Made by a program: the position numbers and the translations under genes. A stretch of 64,000 bases of DNA. Source: Streptomyces antarcticus (GTDB lineage Bacteria > Actinomycetota > Actinomycetes > Streptomycetales > Streptomycetaceae). Under the pieces are notes generated by a model, which did no database searches, was not told where the DNA came from, and saw only the letters and a program-made list of their open reading frames with translations. Shown piece after piece: positions 14,735 through 23,737 of this stretch (its first letter is position 1; each line of letters opens with the position of its first letter). Location: the NCBI RefSeq assembly GCF_026627255.1, contig NZ_JAPNLM010000018.1, positions 1 to 64,000 of the forward strand, given 5' to 3'.

Positions 14735-16600
14735 TCAGGACCCCGGGCCCGGCGGGTCGGAGGCCGGCGGGGGCGGGGACGGGGGCGGGGAAACCGTTCC
14801 TCCTGTCCCGTCCGTAGGCTCCGCCGACGGCGCGGGGGTGGGTGACGGCGGGATCGTCGGCTCGGTCGGCGTGGGGGTCGGGGCCGGGGTGGCCGGCGGC
14901 TGGGTCGGCTCCGCCGACGGGGGCCGCGGGCTCGCGGGCGGGTGCGGAGTCGCGGCGGGCGGCGGCGCAGGGCGGCCGCGGCCCTGGATGGCGACGACGG
15001 CGCCGCCCGGGTCGACCCCTACGCGGGCCGTCCAGGCGCCGACGGGCTGGGCACCGGTGTCCACGGTGATCCGCAGGGTGACCGATTCTCCGGGGGCCAG
15101 CGTGCCCGCGGTCCGGCTCGCCCGCAGCCACGGGGCGTCGGACCACAGCTGCCAGTCCACCGGCCCGCCGCCGGAGGCGGTGAGGGTGAGCAGCGTGGTG
15201 GCGCCACGGGAGGACGCGGCGGCGGTGATGCGGCCGGGGGCGCCGGGGCGCTCCGGGTCGGCGGCGGCCGGCGGGCCGGTGCTGATCACCTCGACGAACA
15301 CGTCGGGTTCGGCGCTGCCCGGGGCGAAGCCGGGGCCGCCGGTGGTCCTGGCGGCGTTGCCGGCGTTCTCGTAGGCGGCGAGCGGGCGGCCCCCGGCGTC
15401 CGGCGAGATCTCGGACTCGCCGGCGGAGATGCGGGTGCCGTCGGCGCCGACGGGCTCGCCGGTGCTGGGGGCGCCCCGGTACGCCGCCCACAGCGCCAGG
15501 ACCGGGGCCGCGACGACGGTGGCGACGACGGTGGTGGTCACCGCCCGGGCGCGCAGCCGGTCGCGCCGGGCGGCGTGGTCCTTGGGGTCCATCGGGAACC
15601 CGGTGCGGTCGAAGCGCGGGCCGGGTCCGGCGCCGCGGCGCCGGCCGGAGCGGAGCATCGCGGCGTGGACGGCGGTACGGGGGGCGGGCACCAGGGGGAG
15701 CGCGGCCGTGTCGATGCCGGAGCCTGGCCAGGGGGAGCCGGCCCCGACGCGTTCGGCGGCGCGGCGGCAGCGCGGGCAGTCGTCGACGTGCCGGACGAGC
15801 TCGGCGCGCAGGCTGGTGGAGAGCAGCACCTGGCCGTCGCCGGTGAGCCGGGACACGCTGGGGCAGCCGCCGGTCTCCACGACGGCGAGGGCGGCGCGGG
15901 TGCGCTCGACCTCGCAGGCGGCCCCGGACAGGAGTTCCCGGGCGGCGGCGGGCGGCGTGCCGAGGACGGCGGCGAGTTCGGTGACGCCGAGGCGGTGGCG
16001 TACGGCGAGTTCGAGGGCCTCGCGCTGCTCGGGGGTGGTTCCGGCGGCCTCGGGCCAGGCGAGCCGGGCCAGCTCGGTACGGCGGTACGCGCTCACGTCG
16101 AGGGTGCGCCGGGCGGCGGGGACGCGCTCGCCGCCGTCCGGGCCGGGGGTCGCGCCCCCCGGCGCATGAGTGCCGTCGATGTGCTCCGGCGTGCGCCGGG
16201 CGGAATGCGCTCCCTGCCGGTCGCGCCGCTTCTCGGCGAGCCGGCGCAGGCAGCCCCAGCGGGCGAGGGCGTACAGCCAGGCCCGCCGGTCCCCCTCGTC
16301 GGGGCAGCGGCCGGGGTGCCGCTCGGCCGCGGCGAGGGCGTCGCCGAGCACCTCGGTGGCGGTGTCGTGGTCGCACAGCACCGACAGGCAGTAGGTGAAC
16401 AGGCCGTCCAGGTAGGGCTCGTGCCGGAACGGCGGCGGCTCGGGCGGCTGCCGCTCCCCCGCGAGACCCCCGGAACCCCCAGGAACCCCGGAACCCCGGG
16501 AACCCGCGGGACCCTCCTCCGAACCCTCTGAGGGCGTACGCCCGTGCGCCGGGTGTGCGCCGGTGCGCGATGAAGGGTGTGCCTGGTTGCTGCTGTTCAC
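14735..16600 (-). CDS. Sigma-like / transmembrane / BACON-type fusion protein
   Basis: 621 residues. Residues about 60-135 (YLDGLFTYCLSVLCDHDTAT, AWLYALARWGCLRRLAEKRR) resemble ECF sigma region 2. Residues 170-225 (TPEQREALELAVRHRLGVTE, then LAAVLGTPPAAARELLS) resemble region 4. A HVDDCPRCRRAAE motif resembles an anti-sigma zinc finger. A membrane segment (TTTVVATVVAAPVLALWAAY) near 352-371 is followed by an extracytoplasmic Ig/BACON-like domain (WQLWSDAPWLRASRTAGTLA) and a long Pro/Ser/Thr tail. The start is GTG 16600 within GAGGTG. A membrane-tethered sigma-like protein is unusual; function unknown. Confidence 0.75.
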   Translation of the reverse strand: MNSSNQAHPSSRTGAHPAHGRTPSEGSEEGPAGSRGSGVPGGSGGLAGERQPPEPPPFRHEPYLDGLFTYCLSVLCDHDTATEVLGDALAAAERHPGRCPDEGDRRAWLYALARWGCLRRLAEKRRDRQGAHSARRTPEHIDGTHAPGGATPGPDGGERVPAARRTLDVSAYRRTELARLAWPEAAGTTPEQREALELAVRHRLGVTELAAVLGTPPAAARELLSGAACEVERTRAALAVVETGGCPSVSRLTGDGQVLLSTSLRAELVRHVDDCPRCRRAAERVGAGSPWPGSGIDTAALPLVPAPRTAVHAAMLRSGRRRGAGPGPRFDRTGFPMDPKDHAARRDRLRARAVTTTVVATVVAAPVLALWAAYRGAPSTGEPVGADGTRISAGESEISPDAGGRPLAAYENAGNAARTTGGPGFAPGSAEPDVFVEVISTGPPAAADPERPGAPGRITAAASSRGATTLLTLTASGGGPVDWQLWSDAPWLRASRTAGTLAPGESVTLRITVDTGAQPVGAWTARVGVDPGGAVVAIQGRGRPAPPPAATPHPPASPRPPSAEPTQPPATPAPTPTPTEPTIPPSPTPAPSAEPTDGTGGTVSPPPSPPPPASDPPGPGS

Positions 16601-16872
16601 CTCGCGACCGTAGGCGGCGCGCCGGTGACGGCCCGGAAGCCTCCAGCAGTTTTAGCCCTTACGGGTGAACAGATCGGCGACGCGCTGACGCGAGCCTTGA
16701 CGCGGTCGTTCCGGCACACCTCCGGAAGGAGCGGGAACGAGCACCCGGAACGAGCACCGGGCCGGCCGGGGAGGAGCAGCAAGGAAGGCAGCAAGGCAGG
16801 CAGCGAGCGACGAGCAGGTCTGTCCCACCCGCCCCGCCGGCGTTGTCGGTGGGGGCGGCTACGGTGGGGCGC

Positions 16873-18285
16873 ATGGCTGCCCGCACCGCTCGTTCATCCG
16901 CCAAGGACCGGCCGTCCTACCGTTGTACCGAGTGCGGGTGGACCACCGCGAAGTGGCTCGGGCGGTGTCCCGAGTGCCAGGCGTGGGGGACCGTCGAGGA
17001 GATGGGCACGCCCGCCGTGCGCACCACCGCCGCCGGCCGGGTCTCCACCCCCGCGGTGCCGATCGCCCAGGTCGACGGCCGGACGGCGACCGCGCGCAGC
17101 ACCGGCGTGGACGAGCTGGACCGCGTCCTCGGCGGCGGCCTGGTGCCCGGCGCCGTCGTGCTGCTCGCCGGGGAGCCGGGCGTCGGCAAGTCGACGCTGC
17201 TGCTGGACGTGGCGGCGAAGGCGGCCAGCGACGAGCACCGCACGCTGTACGTCACGGGCGAGGAGAGCGCGAGCCAGGTGCGGCTGCGCGCCGACCGGAT
17301 CCACGCGTTGAGCGACCACCTCTACCTCGCCGCCGAGACCGACCTCTCGGCGGTGCTCGGGCACCTCGACGCCGTGAAGCCCTCCCTCCTGATCCTGGAC
17401 TCCGTACAGACCGTCGCCTCCCCCGAGATCGACGGCGCGCCCGGCGGCATGGCCCAGGTGCGCGAGGTGGCCGGGGCGCTGATCCGGGCCTCGAAGGAGC
17501 GGGGCATGTCCACCCTCCTCGTGGGACACGTGACGAAGGACGGGGCCATCGCCGGCCCCCGGCTCCTGGAGCACCTGGTCGACGTGGTGCTGAGCTTCGA
17601 GGGCGACCGGCACGCGCGGCTTCGGCTGGTGCGCGGCATCAAGAACCGGTACGGCACCACCGACGAGGTCGGCTGCTTCGAGCTGCACGACGAGGGGATC
17701 ACCGGGCTCGCCGATCCGAGCGGGCTGTTCCTGACCCGGCGCGCGGAGGCCGTTCCGGGCACCTGCCTGACGGTGACCCTGGAGGGCAAGCGCCCGCTGG
17801 TCGCGGAGGTACAGGCGCTGACGGTGGACTCGCAGATCCCCTCGCCCCGGCGTACGACCTCCGGGCTGGAGACCTCGCGGGTGTCGATGATGCTGGCGGT
17901 GCTGGAGCAGCGCGGCCGGATCACCGCGCTCGGCAAGCGGGACATCTACTCCGCGACCGTGGGCGGGGTGAAGCTGACCGAGCCGGCCGCCGACCTGGCG
18001 ATCGCGCTGGCCCTGGCCTCGGCCGCCAGCGACGTGCCGCTCCCGAAGAACCTCGTCGCCATCGGCGAGGTCGGCCTGGCCGGCGAGGTGCGGCGGGTGA
18101 CGGGCGTACAGCGCCGGCTCGCCGAGGCGCACCGGCTCGGCTTCACCCACGCCCTCGTACCGTGCGATCCGGGCAAGGTCCCGGCCGGGATGAAGGTCGT
18201 GGAGGTCGCCGACATGGGTGACGCCCTGCGCGTGCTGCCGCGCGGGCGCTCCCGTACGCCGGCCAAGGACCGGGCGGCCGAGTAG
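16873..18285 (+). CDS. radA: DNA repair protein RadA
   Basis: RecA-like branch-migration helicase acting in recombination. 470 residues. N-terminal zinc finger Cys18, Cys21, Cys32, Cys35 (CTECGWTTAKWLGRCPEC), Walker A GEPGVGKST, the RadA-specific KNRYG motif (IKNRYGTTDEVG), and a C-terminal Lon-protease-like domain (ALALASAASDVPLPKNLVAI). ATG 16873 is preferred over upstream starts because TACGGT (16860-16865) ends 7 nt before it. disA follows on the same strand after 161 bp; DisA and RadA interact in Bacillus and mycobacteria. Confidence 0.97.
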   Translation: MAARTARSSAKDRPSYRCTECGWTTAKWLGRCPECQAWGTVEEMGTPAVRTTAAGRVSTPAVPIAQVDGRTATARSTGVDELDRVLGGGLVPGAVVLLAGEPGVGKSTLLLDVAAKAASDEHRTLYVTGEESASQVRLRADRIHALSDHLYLAAETDLSAVLGHLDAVKPSLLILDSVQTVASPEIDGAPGGMAQVREVAGALIRASKERGMSTLLVGHVTKDGAIAGPRLLEHLVDVVLSFEGDRHARLRLVRGIKNRYGTTDEVGCFELHDEGITGLADPSGLFLTRRAEAVPGTCLTVTLEGKRPLVAEVQALTVDSQIPSPRRTTSGLETSRVSMMLAVLEQRGRITALGKRDIYSATVGGVKLTEPAADLAIALALASAASDVPLPKNLVAIGEVGLAGEVRRVTGVQRRLAEAHRLGFTHALVPCDPGKVPAGMKVVEVADMGDALRVLPRGRSRTPAKDRAAE

Positions 18286-18446
18286 CGGCCGAGTAGCGGG
18301 CGGAGCCCCTGGTCAGGGGGTCTATACGAGCTCCCCGCCGGGCGGACCCGCGCAAGCAACGGCGGGGCCGTGGCGCGCGCCGGTAGACTTCCGGATGGTC
18401 CGCCCGGCCCTACGCAGGCGGCGCAACCCGCGACCCGAGGAGTGCA

Positions 18447-19571
18447 GTGGCAGCCAAGGACGGGGCAGCAGCATCCGGAAAGTCGGGCGCGAGCTCCAAG
18501 CAGGAAGCCATGATGCGTGCTTCGCTGAGCGCGGTCGCACCTGGTCAGCCGCTGCGTGACGGGCTGGAACGGATCGTCCGCGGCAACACCGGCGGGCTCA
18601 TCGTGCTCGGTATGGACAAGAGCGTCGAGGCGATGTGCACGGGCGGCTTCGTGCTGGACGTGGAGTTCACCGCGACCCGGCTGCGCGAGCTGTGCAAGCT
18701 CGACGGCGCGCTCATCCTCGACAAGGACATCACCAAGATCCTGCGGGCCGGCGTGCAGCTGGTGCCGGACGCGTCGATCCACACGGAGGAGACGGGCACG
18801 CGGCACCGCACGGCGGACCGCGTCTCGAAGCAGTGCGGCTTCCCGGTCGTGTCGGTGTCGCAGTCGATGCGGCTGATCGCGCTGTACGTGGACGGTGAGC
18901 GGCGGGTCCTGGAGGAGTCGGGGGCGATCCTGTCGCGCGCGAACCAGGCCCTCGCCACGCTGGAGCGGTACAAACTGCGCCTCGACGAGGTCGCGGGCAC
19001 GCTGTCGGCGCTGGAGATCGAGGACCTGGTCACGGTCCGTGACGTGACGGCGGTCGCCCAGCGGCTGGAAATGGTGCGCCGGATCGCGACGGAGATCGCC
19101 GAGTACGTGATCGAACTGGGCACGGACGGGCGTCTGCTGTCGCTCCAGCTGGACGAGCTGACGGTCGGGATCGAGCAGGAGCGGGAGCTGGTCATCCGGG
19201 ACTACGTGCCGGAGCCGACGGCGAAGCGTTCCCGCACGGTGGACGAGGCCCTGGCCGAACTGGACGCGCTGACGCATCCGGAGCTGCTGGAACTGGCGAT
19301 CGTCGCGAAGGCCCTGGGCTACACCGGGTCGCCGGAGACCCTGGACTCGGCGGTGTCGCCGCGCGGTTACCGGCTGCTGGCGAAGGTGCCGCGGCTGCCG
19401 GGGGCCATCATCGAGCGCCTGGTGGAGCACTTCGGCGGCCTGCAGAAGCTGCTCGCGGCCAGCGTGGACGACCTCCAGACGGTCGACGGCGTGGGCGAGG
19501 CACGGGCGCGGAGCGTCCGCGAGGGCCTGTCCCGCCTTGCGGAATCGTCCATCCTGGAGCGCTACGTCTAG
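18447..19571 (+). CDS. disA: Diadenylate cyclase / DNA-integrity scanning protein
   Basis: Makes c-di-AMP from two ATP and scans DNA for branched intermediates. 374 residues. The N-terminal DAC domain carries DGA (residues 86-88) and RHR (119-121), both required for catalysis. A central helical linker and a C-terminal HhH DNA-binding domain (LLAASVDDLQTVDGVGEARA) complete the family architecture. GTG 18447 has GAGGAG (18438-18443) upstream, and a possible -10 TAGACT lies near 18392. c-di-AMP riboswitches control cell-wall hydrolases in Streptomyces, and a candidate leader lies at 27918-28130. Confidence 0.97.
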   Translation: MAAKDGAAASGKSGASSKQEAMMRASLSAVAPGQPLRDGLERIVRGNTGGLIVLGMDKSVEAMCTGGFVLDVEFTATRLRELCKLDGALILDKDITKILRAGVQLVPDASIHTEETGTRHRTADRVSKQCGFPVVSVSQSMRLIALYVDGERRVLEESGAILSRANQALATLERYKLRLDEVAGTLSALEIEDLVTVRDVTAVAQRLEMVRRIATEIAEYVIELGTDGRLLSLQLDELTVGIEQERELVIRDYVPEPTAKRSRTVDEALAELDALTHPELLELAIVAKALGYTGSPETLDSAVSPRGYRLLAKVPRLPGAIIERLVEHFGGLQKLLAASVDDLQTVDGVGEARARSVREGLSRLAESSILERYV

Positions 19572-19583
19572 GACGTGCTCCAC

Positions 19584-19645
19584 GCGGGACGGCCGCACGG
19601 CCGTCCCGCCGAACGTCCCCCTCCGGCCGGGGCCGGAGGGGGACG
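19584..19645. terminator. Two stem-loops between disA and the next convergent gene
   Basis: Stem 19584-19594 pairs with 19599-19609 (11 bp). A second stem, 19614-19628 with 19631-19645, pairs through CGTCCCCCTCCGGCC and its complement. Both lie between convergent stop codons at 19571 and 19661. Confidence 0.75.
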
Positions 19646-19660
19646 GAGGGGTACGGACCG

Positions 19661-20485
19661 TCAGTCCTGCTTCAGGACGAACGAGGTGTTGGCCACCGGC
19701 ATGCCGGGGGACTTGAGTTCCACCACGTACGTGTCCGCGGTCGCGCTGCCCGCCGGAGGCGTCTGGCACTGGTTGGGAGCGCTGAACGTGCGGTCCCATT
19801 CGAGGACGTGCTTCGTCTCGCCCTGCGCGGAGACGCGGAAGAAGACGTTGCCGGCGCCGGGCGGGCAGTCCGCCGAGGACCACACCGCCTTGCTGTCGCG
19901 TCCCTGAAGGATCGTCAGGATCGCCTGCTTCGGGCCGAGGTCGACCTTGCAGGTGGTTCCGGAGACGTTGCGGGCGATCAGTTCCAGCCGAGGCTTCTCG
20001 TTCGCCTCGTACTCGTTCTTCGCGCTCTTCACCTCCCACTGGAGGGCGCTCGCCGCGCACGTGGGAAGCGCGGAGTCGGCCGGAACCTGCGCCGCGCCAC
20101 CGCCTGCGCCCCCGGCACCCGCCGCCGCGGCGCCGCCGGCGCCCGCGCCGGGGGACGAGCCCGGTTCGCCGTTCTTGCCGGTGCCCGCGGAGCCACCGCC
20201 CTCGGCCCCGGTCGTGCCGGCGCCGGTCGTGCCGGCCCCGCCCGAATCGGCCCGGCCGCCCGGGGCCTGACTGATCGCCGGCCCGGTGCCCGAGGGGCCG
20301 GGGGTGATCGTGATGGTGCCGGGGCGGCCCTGGCCCTTGCCGTTCGTACTCGACCCGTTCCCGCCGGAGCTGACGGCCCACACGGCGAGAATCGCGAGGA
20401 GCGCGGCAACGGACGCCAGCACAGCCCTCCGTCGCCAGTAGATGGAGGAGGGGAGCGGCCCGACCGGATTGCGCAGAGATCCCAC
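19661..20485 (-). CDS. Single-pass membrane protein with extracytoplasmic domain, unknown
   Basis: 274 residues from GTG 20485. A short cytoplasmic tail, one membrane segment (AVLASVAALLAILAVWAV), then about 110 residues of Gly/Ala/Ser/Thr linker, and a C-terminal domain of roughly 125 residues with four Cys (PTCAASALQ, GTTCKVDLG, SADCPPG, NQCQTPP) that could pair as disulfides. The frame is open to 20590, but TAAAGT (20493-20498, minus strand) ends 7 nt before GTG 20485, favouring a leaderless start there. The domain resembles intracellular-proteinase-inhibitor or DUF4232-like beta folds only loosely. Confidence 0.75.
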   Translation of the reverse strand: MGSLRNPVGPLPSSIYWRRRAVLASVAALLAILAVWAVSSGGNGSSTNGKGQGRPGTITITPGPSGTGPAISQAPGGRADSGGAGTTGAGTTGAEGGGSAGTGKNGEPGSSPGAGAGGAAAAGAGGAGGGAAQVPADSALPTCAASALQWEVKSAKNEYEANEKPRLELIARNVSGTTCKVDLGPKQAILTILQGRDSKAVWSSADCPPGAGNVFFRVSAQGETKHVLEWDRTFSAPNQCQTPPAGSATADTYVVELKSPGMPVANTSFVLKQD

Positions 20486-20655
20486 GGACGGAACTTTACG
20501 AGAGTCCGCGCTCCGTTCCGTGCCCCACATGCCGTGCGACGGGCTTGATTTGCCGATCATCAGCCTGCCGAACCCCGCGAACCCGGTCACAAGCGGCCGG
20601 AATCAGCCAGGAGTCTGACGCGGGTGCCCTTTTTCCTTGAGTACCGTCGGTGACC

Positions 20656-21264
20656 ATGGACAGCTCCGACCTCTATCGCGACATCACCGACTTCGCCCGC
20701 TCGACGCCCGGCTGGGTGCAGTCGGCCTTCGAGATATGGACGGAGTACGGCCTCCTCCTCTTCGGTGTGCTCTTCATATCCGTCTGGTGGCGCTCGCGCA
20801 GCCGGCGCAGCCCCCGGACGGTCGCCCTCGCCGTCCTCGCGCCGTTGGCCACCGCCCTCGCGTACGTCACCTCCGAGGCCCTGAAGTCCACGATGGACGA
20901 GGACCGGCCCTGCCGCGCCGTCACCGGGGCGGCCGCCTCGCTGCTCGCGTGCCCCCCGGTCGGGGACTGGTCCTTCCCCAGCAACCATTCGTCGATCGCC
21001 GGGGCCGCCGCCGTCGCCCTCGCCCTCGCCGTGCGCCGCCTGGCGCTGCTGACCGTGCCGGTGGCCCTGCTGATGGCCTTCTCCCGCGTCTTCGTCGGCG
21101 TGCACTACCCGCACGACGTGGCGGTCGGCCTGCTGCTGGGCGGCGCGGTGGCCGCCCTCGCCGTCCTGGCCCTCACCGGTCCGATCAGTACGATCACGGC
21201 GGCCATGCGGGCGAGCGGGGTCCGCGCCGCTGTCTGGTTCACCGGTCCGGGCCCGGCGCGGTAG
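20656..21264 (+). CDS. PAP2-family membrane phosphatase
   Basis: Integral membrane acid phosphatase of the PAP2 superfamily, probably acting on undecaprenyl pyrophosphate or another lipid phosphate. 202 residues with about five membrane segments. All three catalytic motifs are present: KSTMDEDRP (KX6RP), PSNHSS (PSGH-type with Asn) and SRVFVGVHYPHD (SRX5HX3D). ATG 20656 is used because TACCGT (20642-20647) ends 8 nt upstream; an in-frame GTG at 20650 is possible. It lies divergent to the previous gene and just before mutY. Confidence 0.92.
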   Translation: MDSSDLYRDITDFARSTPGWVQSAFEIWTEYGLLLFGVLFISVWWRSRSRRSPRTVALAVLAPLATALAYVTSEALKSTMDEDRPCRAVTGAAASLLACPPVGDWSFPSNHSSIAGAAAVALALAVRRLALLTVPVALLMAFSRVFVGVHYPHDVAVGLLLGGAVAALAVLALTGPISTITAAMRASGVRAAVWFTGPGPAR

Positions 21265-21293
21265 GGGCGAAACGTGTCAGGATGCCGTCTGCC

Positions 21294-22226
21294 ATGACTG
21301 CATCCCCATCACAGACCTCCGCGGCACGGACGTCCGCGTCACACGCCGCCGCGACCTCCGCCCTGCACTCCCCCGTCATCGCGTGGTTCGACGAGCACGC
21401 CCGCGACCTGCCCTGGCGCCGCCCCGAGGCCGGCCCCTGGGGGGTCATGGTCAGCGAGTTCATGCTCCAGCAGACCCCCGTCAGCCGGGTCCTGCCGGTG
21501 TACGAGCAGTGGCTCGCCCGGTGGCCCCGGCCCGCCGACCTCGCCGCCGACGCCCCCGGAGAGGCCGTACGGGCCTGGGGGCGGCTCGGCTACCCCCGGC
21601 GGGCCCTGCGGCTGCACGGCGCGGCCCTGGCCATAACGGAACGGCACGGGGGCGACGTACCGCGGGACCACGCGCAGCTGCTCGCGCTGCCCGGCATCGG
21701 GGAGTACACCGCGGCGGCCGTCGCCTCGTTCGCGTACGGGCAGCGGCACGCCGTGCTGGACACCAACGTCCGGCGGGTCTTCGCGCGGGCCTCCACCGGG
21801 GTCGAGTACCCGCCGAACGCCACCACCGCGGCCGAACGGCGCCTCGCCCGGGCCCTGCTCCCGCCGGACGAGGACACGGCGGCCCGCTGGGCGGCGGCCT
21901 CGATGGAGCTCGGCGCGCTCGTGTGCACCGCCAAGAGCCCGGACTGCGACCGCTGCCCGGTGGCCGGGCTGTGCGCCTGGCGGCTGGCCGGGAAGCCGGC
22001 GCACGACGGGCCGCCGCGGCGCGGGCAGACGTACGCCGGCACGGACCGGCAGGTGCGCGGCAAGCTCCTGGCGGTGCTCCGGGATGCGGTGGGCGCGGTT
22101 CCGCAGGCGGTGCTCGACACCGTCTGGGACGAACCGGTGCAGCGCGCCCGGGCGCTGGACGGGCTGGTCTCCGACGGGCTCGTGGAGCCTCTCGAGGGCG
22201 GCCTGTACCGGCTCCCGCAGACCTGA
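21294..22226 (+). CDS. mutY: A/G-specific adenine glycosylase
   Basis: Base-excision enzyme removing adenine opposite 8-oxoguanine. 310 residues. Motifs: SEFMLQQTPVSRV with the catalytic Glu, the helix-hairpin-helix ALPGIGEYTAAAVASFAYG, the Asp in AVLDTNVRRV, and the 4Fe-4S site CTAKSPDCDRCPVAGLC (C-X6-C-X2-C-X5-C). The C-terminal NUDIX-like MutY domain is shortened, as in other actinomycetes. ATG 21294 or the in-frame ATG 21282 could start it. Confidence 0.95.
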   Translation: MTASPSQTSAARTSASHAAATSALHSPVIAWFDEHARDLPWRRPEAGPWGVMVSEFMLQQTPVSRVLPVYEQWLARWPRPADLAADAPGEAVRAWGRLGYPRRALRLHGAALAITERHGGDVPRDHAQLLALPGIGEYTAAAVASFAYGQRHAVLDTNVRRVFARASTGVEYPPNATTAAERRLARALLPPDEDTAARWAAASMELGALVCTAKSPDCDRCPVAGLCAWRLAGKPAHDGPPRRGQTYAGTDRQVRGKLLAVLRDAVGAVPQAVLDTVWDEPVQRARALDGLVSDGLVEPLEGGLYRLPQT

Positions 22227-22422
22227 CGGGAACCGGTCCGGAGCTGACTGCCCAATTCCGCTTCCGGACCGGGAAACCGCAGCTCACGGGCACTGTTACA
22301 CAACCTATGGGTGTCCGTGCGCCCACCGAAGGCTGACCCGCACAGGCCCGTGACAACCCCTCCGTACCTTCAGGTCCGTAAGGCAGCGGTTGAGTGGTTG
22401 GACGGAACGGAGGCGGTCTGAG

Positions 22423-22983
22423 ATGGCGCACGGCGAGGTACTCGAATTCGAAGAGTACGTACGCACTCGGCAGGACGCGCTGCTGCGCAGTGCCCGGCGC
22501 CTGGTCCCGGACCCCACCGACGCGCAGGACCTCCTGCAGACCGCCCTCGTCCGCACCTACGGCCGCTGGGACGGCATCGCCGACAAGTCCCTGGCCGACG
22601 CCTACCTCCGCCGGGTCATGATCAACACCCGTACCGAGTGGTGGCGCGCCCGCAAGCTCGACGAGGTCCCCACCGAGCAGCTCCCCGACGCCTCCGTCGA
22701 GGACGGCTCCGACCAGCGCGCCGACCGCGCCCTGCTGATGGACATCCTCAAGGTGCTCGCGCCCAAGCAGCGCAGCGTGGTGGTGCTGCGACACTGGGAG
22801 CAGATGAGCACCGAGGAGACGGCCGCGGCGCTCGGGATGTCGGCGGGAACCGTGAAGAGCACCCTGCACCGCGCACTGGCCCGCCTCCGGCAGGAGCTGG
22901 AGAGCCGGGACCTCGACATGCGCGCGCTGGAACGCGGTGACCACACCATGCGGTACGAGGGGCGTGAGCGGTGCGCGGCCTGA
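22423..22983 (+). CDS. sigE: ECF sigma factor SigE (cell-envelope stress)
   Basis: 186 residues, RNA polymerase sigma factor of the SigE type. Region 2: FEEYVRTRQDALLRSARRLV through DAQDLLQTALVRTY. Region 4: APKQRSVVVLRHWEQMSTEE through GTVKSTLHRALARLR. There is no cognate anti-sigma factor; instead it is followed by cseA, cseB and cseC, as in S. coelicolor, where the CseBC two-component system activates the sigE promoter in response to wall damage. GGAGG (22409-22413) lies 9 nt before ATG. The 3' end overlaps cseA by 13 nt. Confidence 0.95.
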   Translation: MAHGEVLEFEEYVRTRQDALLRSARRLVPDPTDAQDLLQTALVRTYGRWDGIADKSLADAYLRRVMINTRTEWWRARKLDEVPTEQLPDASVEDGSDQRADRALLMDILKVLAPKQRSVVVLRHWEQMSTEETAAALGMSAGTVKSTLHRALARLRQELESRDLDMRALERGDHTMRYEGRERCAA

Positions 22984-23651
22984 AAGGCCAGGGTTTGAGC
23001 AGCGGTGGGTCGCTGGTGCTGATGTCGGCGGGGACGGTCGTCCTCGTCGGCACAGCCGTGTTCGCGGTCGGTTGCGCCACCGGCGGCACCGGCCTGCGCG
23101 ACGGCGGCCCGGCGCGCACCGACACCGTGGCCAAGACGGCCCCGTCCCCTTCCTCGGCCGACCCCTCCTCGACGGCGTCGGGGAAGCCGGCGGCGAAGGT
23201 GGACCCGGTCCGGCTCCTCATGGCGGACCCCAAGGTCAGCAACGCGATCAAGCGCGACCTCAAGCCCTGCACGGGCAAGGAGTACCCGGTCGACGTCAGT
23301 TACGGCCGGGTCACCGGCAGCCCCGTCGTGGACGTCGTCGTCAACGTGCTGTCCTGCGCCGACGCCCTGGGCCGCGGCTCGTTCGTGTACCGGGAGGACG
23401 GCGGAAAGTACGAGAATGTGTTCTCGGACGAGCAGCCGCCCGTCTACGCGGAGATCGACCGGGGTGACCTGGTGGTCACCAAGCAGGTCTACGGAAAGAG
23501 CGACGCGCTCGCCTATCCGTCCGGCGAGGACGTGATCACGTACCGCTGGAACGGGGAGAAGTTCGTCGAGCACGACCGGGTGCACTCGGAGTACAGCAAC
23601 GTGGTCGACGGCGGGGGCCAGCCCGCACCGGTGGTCACGCCGAAGAACTGA
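22971..23651 (+). CDS. cseA: Lipoprotein CseA, negative modulator of the sigE system
   Basis: 226 residues. A signal peptide ends with lipobox AVGC (Cys35), so it is anchored to the outer face of the membrane. A Ser/Thr/Pro-rich linker precedes a domain with two Cys (LKPCTGKEYP and VLSCADALG). In S. coelicolor CseA dampens sigE expression; orthology here rests on its exact position between sigE and cseB. GTG 22971 lies inside the end of sigE with GAGGGG upstream, so translation is coupled. Confidence 0.9.
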   Translation: MRGLKGQGLSSGGSLVLMSAGTVVLVGTAVFAVGCATGGTGLRDGGPARTDTVAKTAPSPSSADPSSTASGKPAAKVDPVRLLMADPKVSNAIKRDLKPCTGKEYPVDVSYGRVTGSPVVDVVVNVLSCADALGRGSFVYREDGGKYENVFSDEQPPVYAEIDRGDLVVTKQVYGKSDALAYPSGEDVITYRWNGEKFVEHDRVHSEYSNVVDGGGQPAPVVTPKN

Positions 23652-23737
23652 CCGCCCGACCGCCCGACTGCCCGACCGCCCACCCACCTGACCACCGCAG
23701 TAGCGAGCGAAGAGAAGAACCGAGGCGAGGCTCCCGC

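Noticed and set aside
20486..20590. Longer N-terminus of the membrane protein that ends at 19661
   Set aside because: A -10-like TAAAGT sits 7 nt before GTG 20485, so the extension would lie upstream of the transcript; kept as an alternative only.
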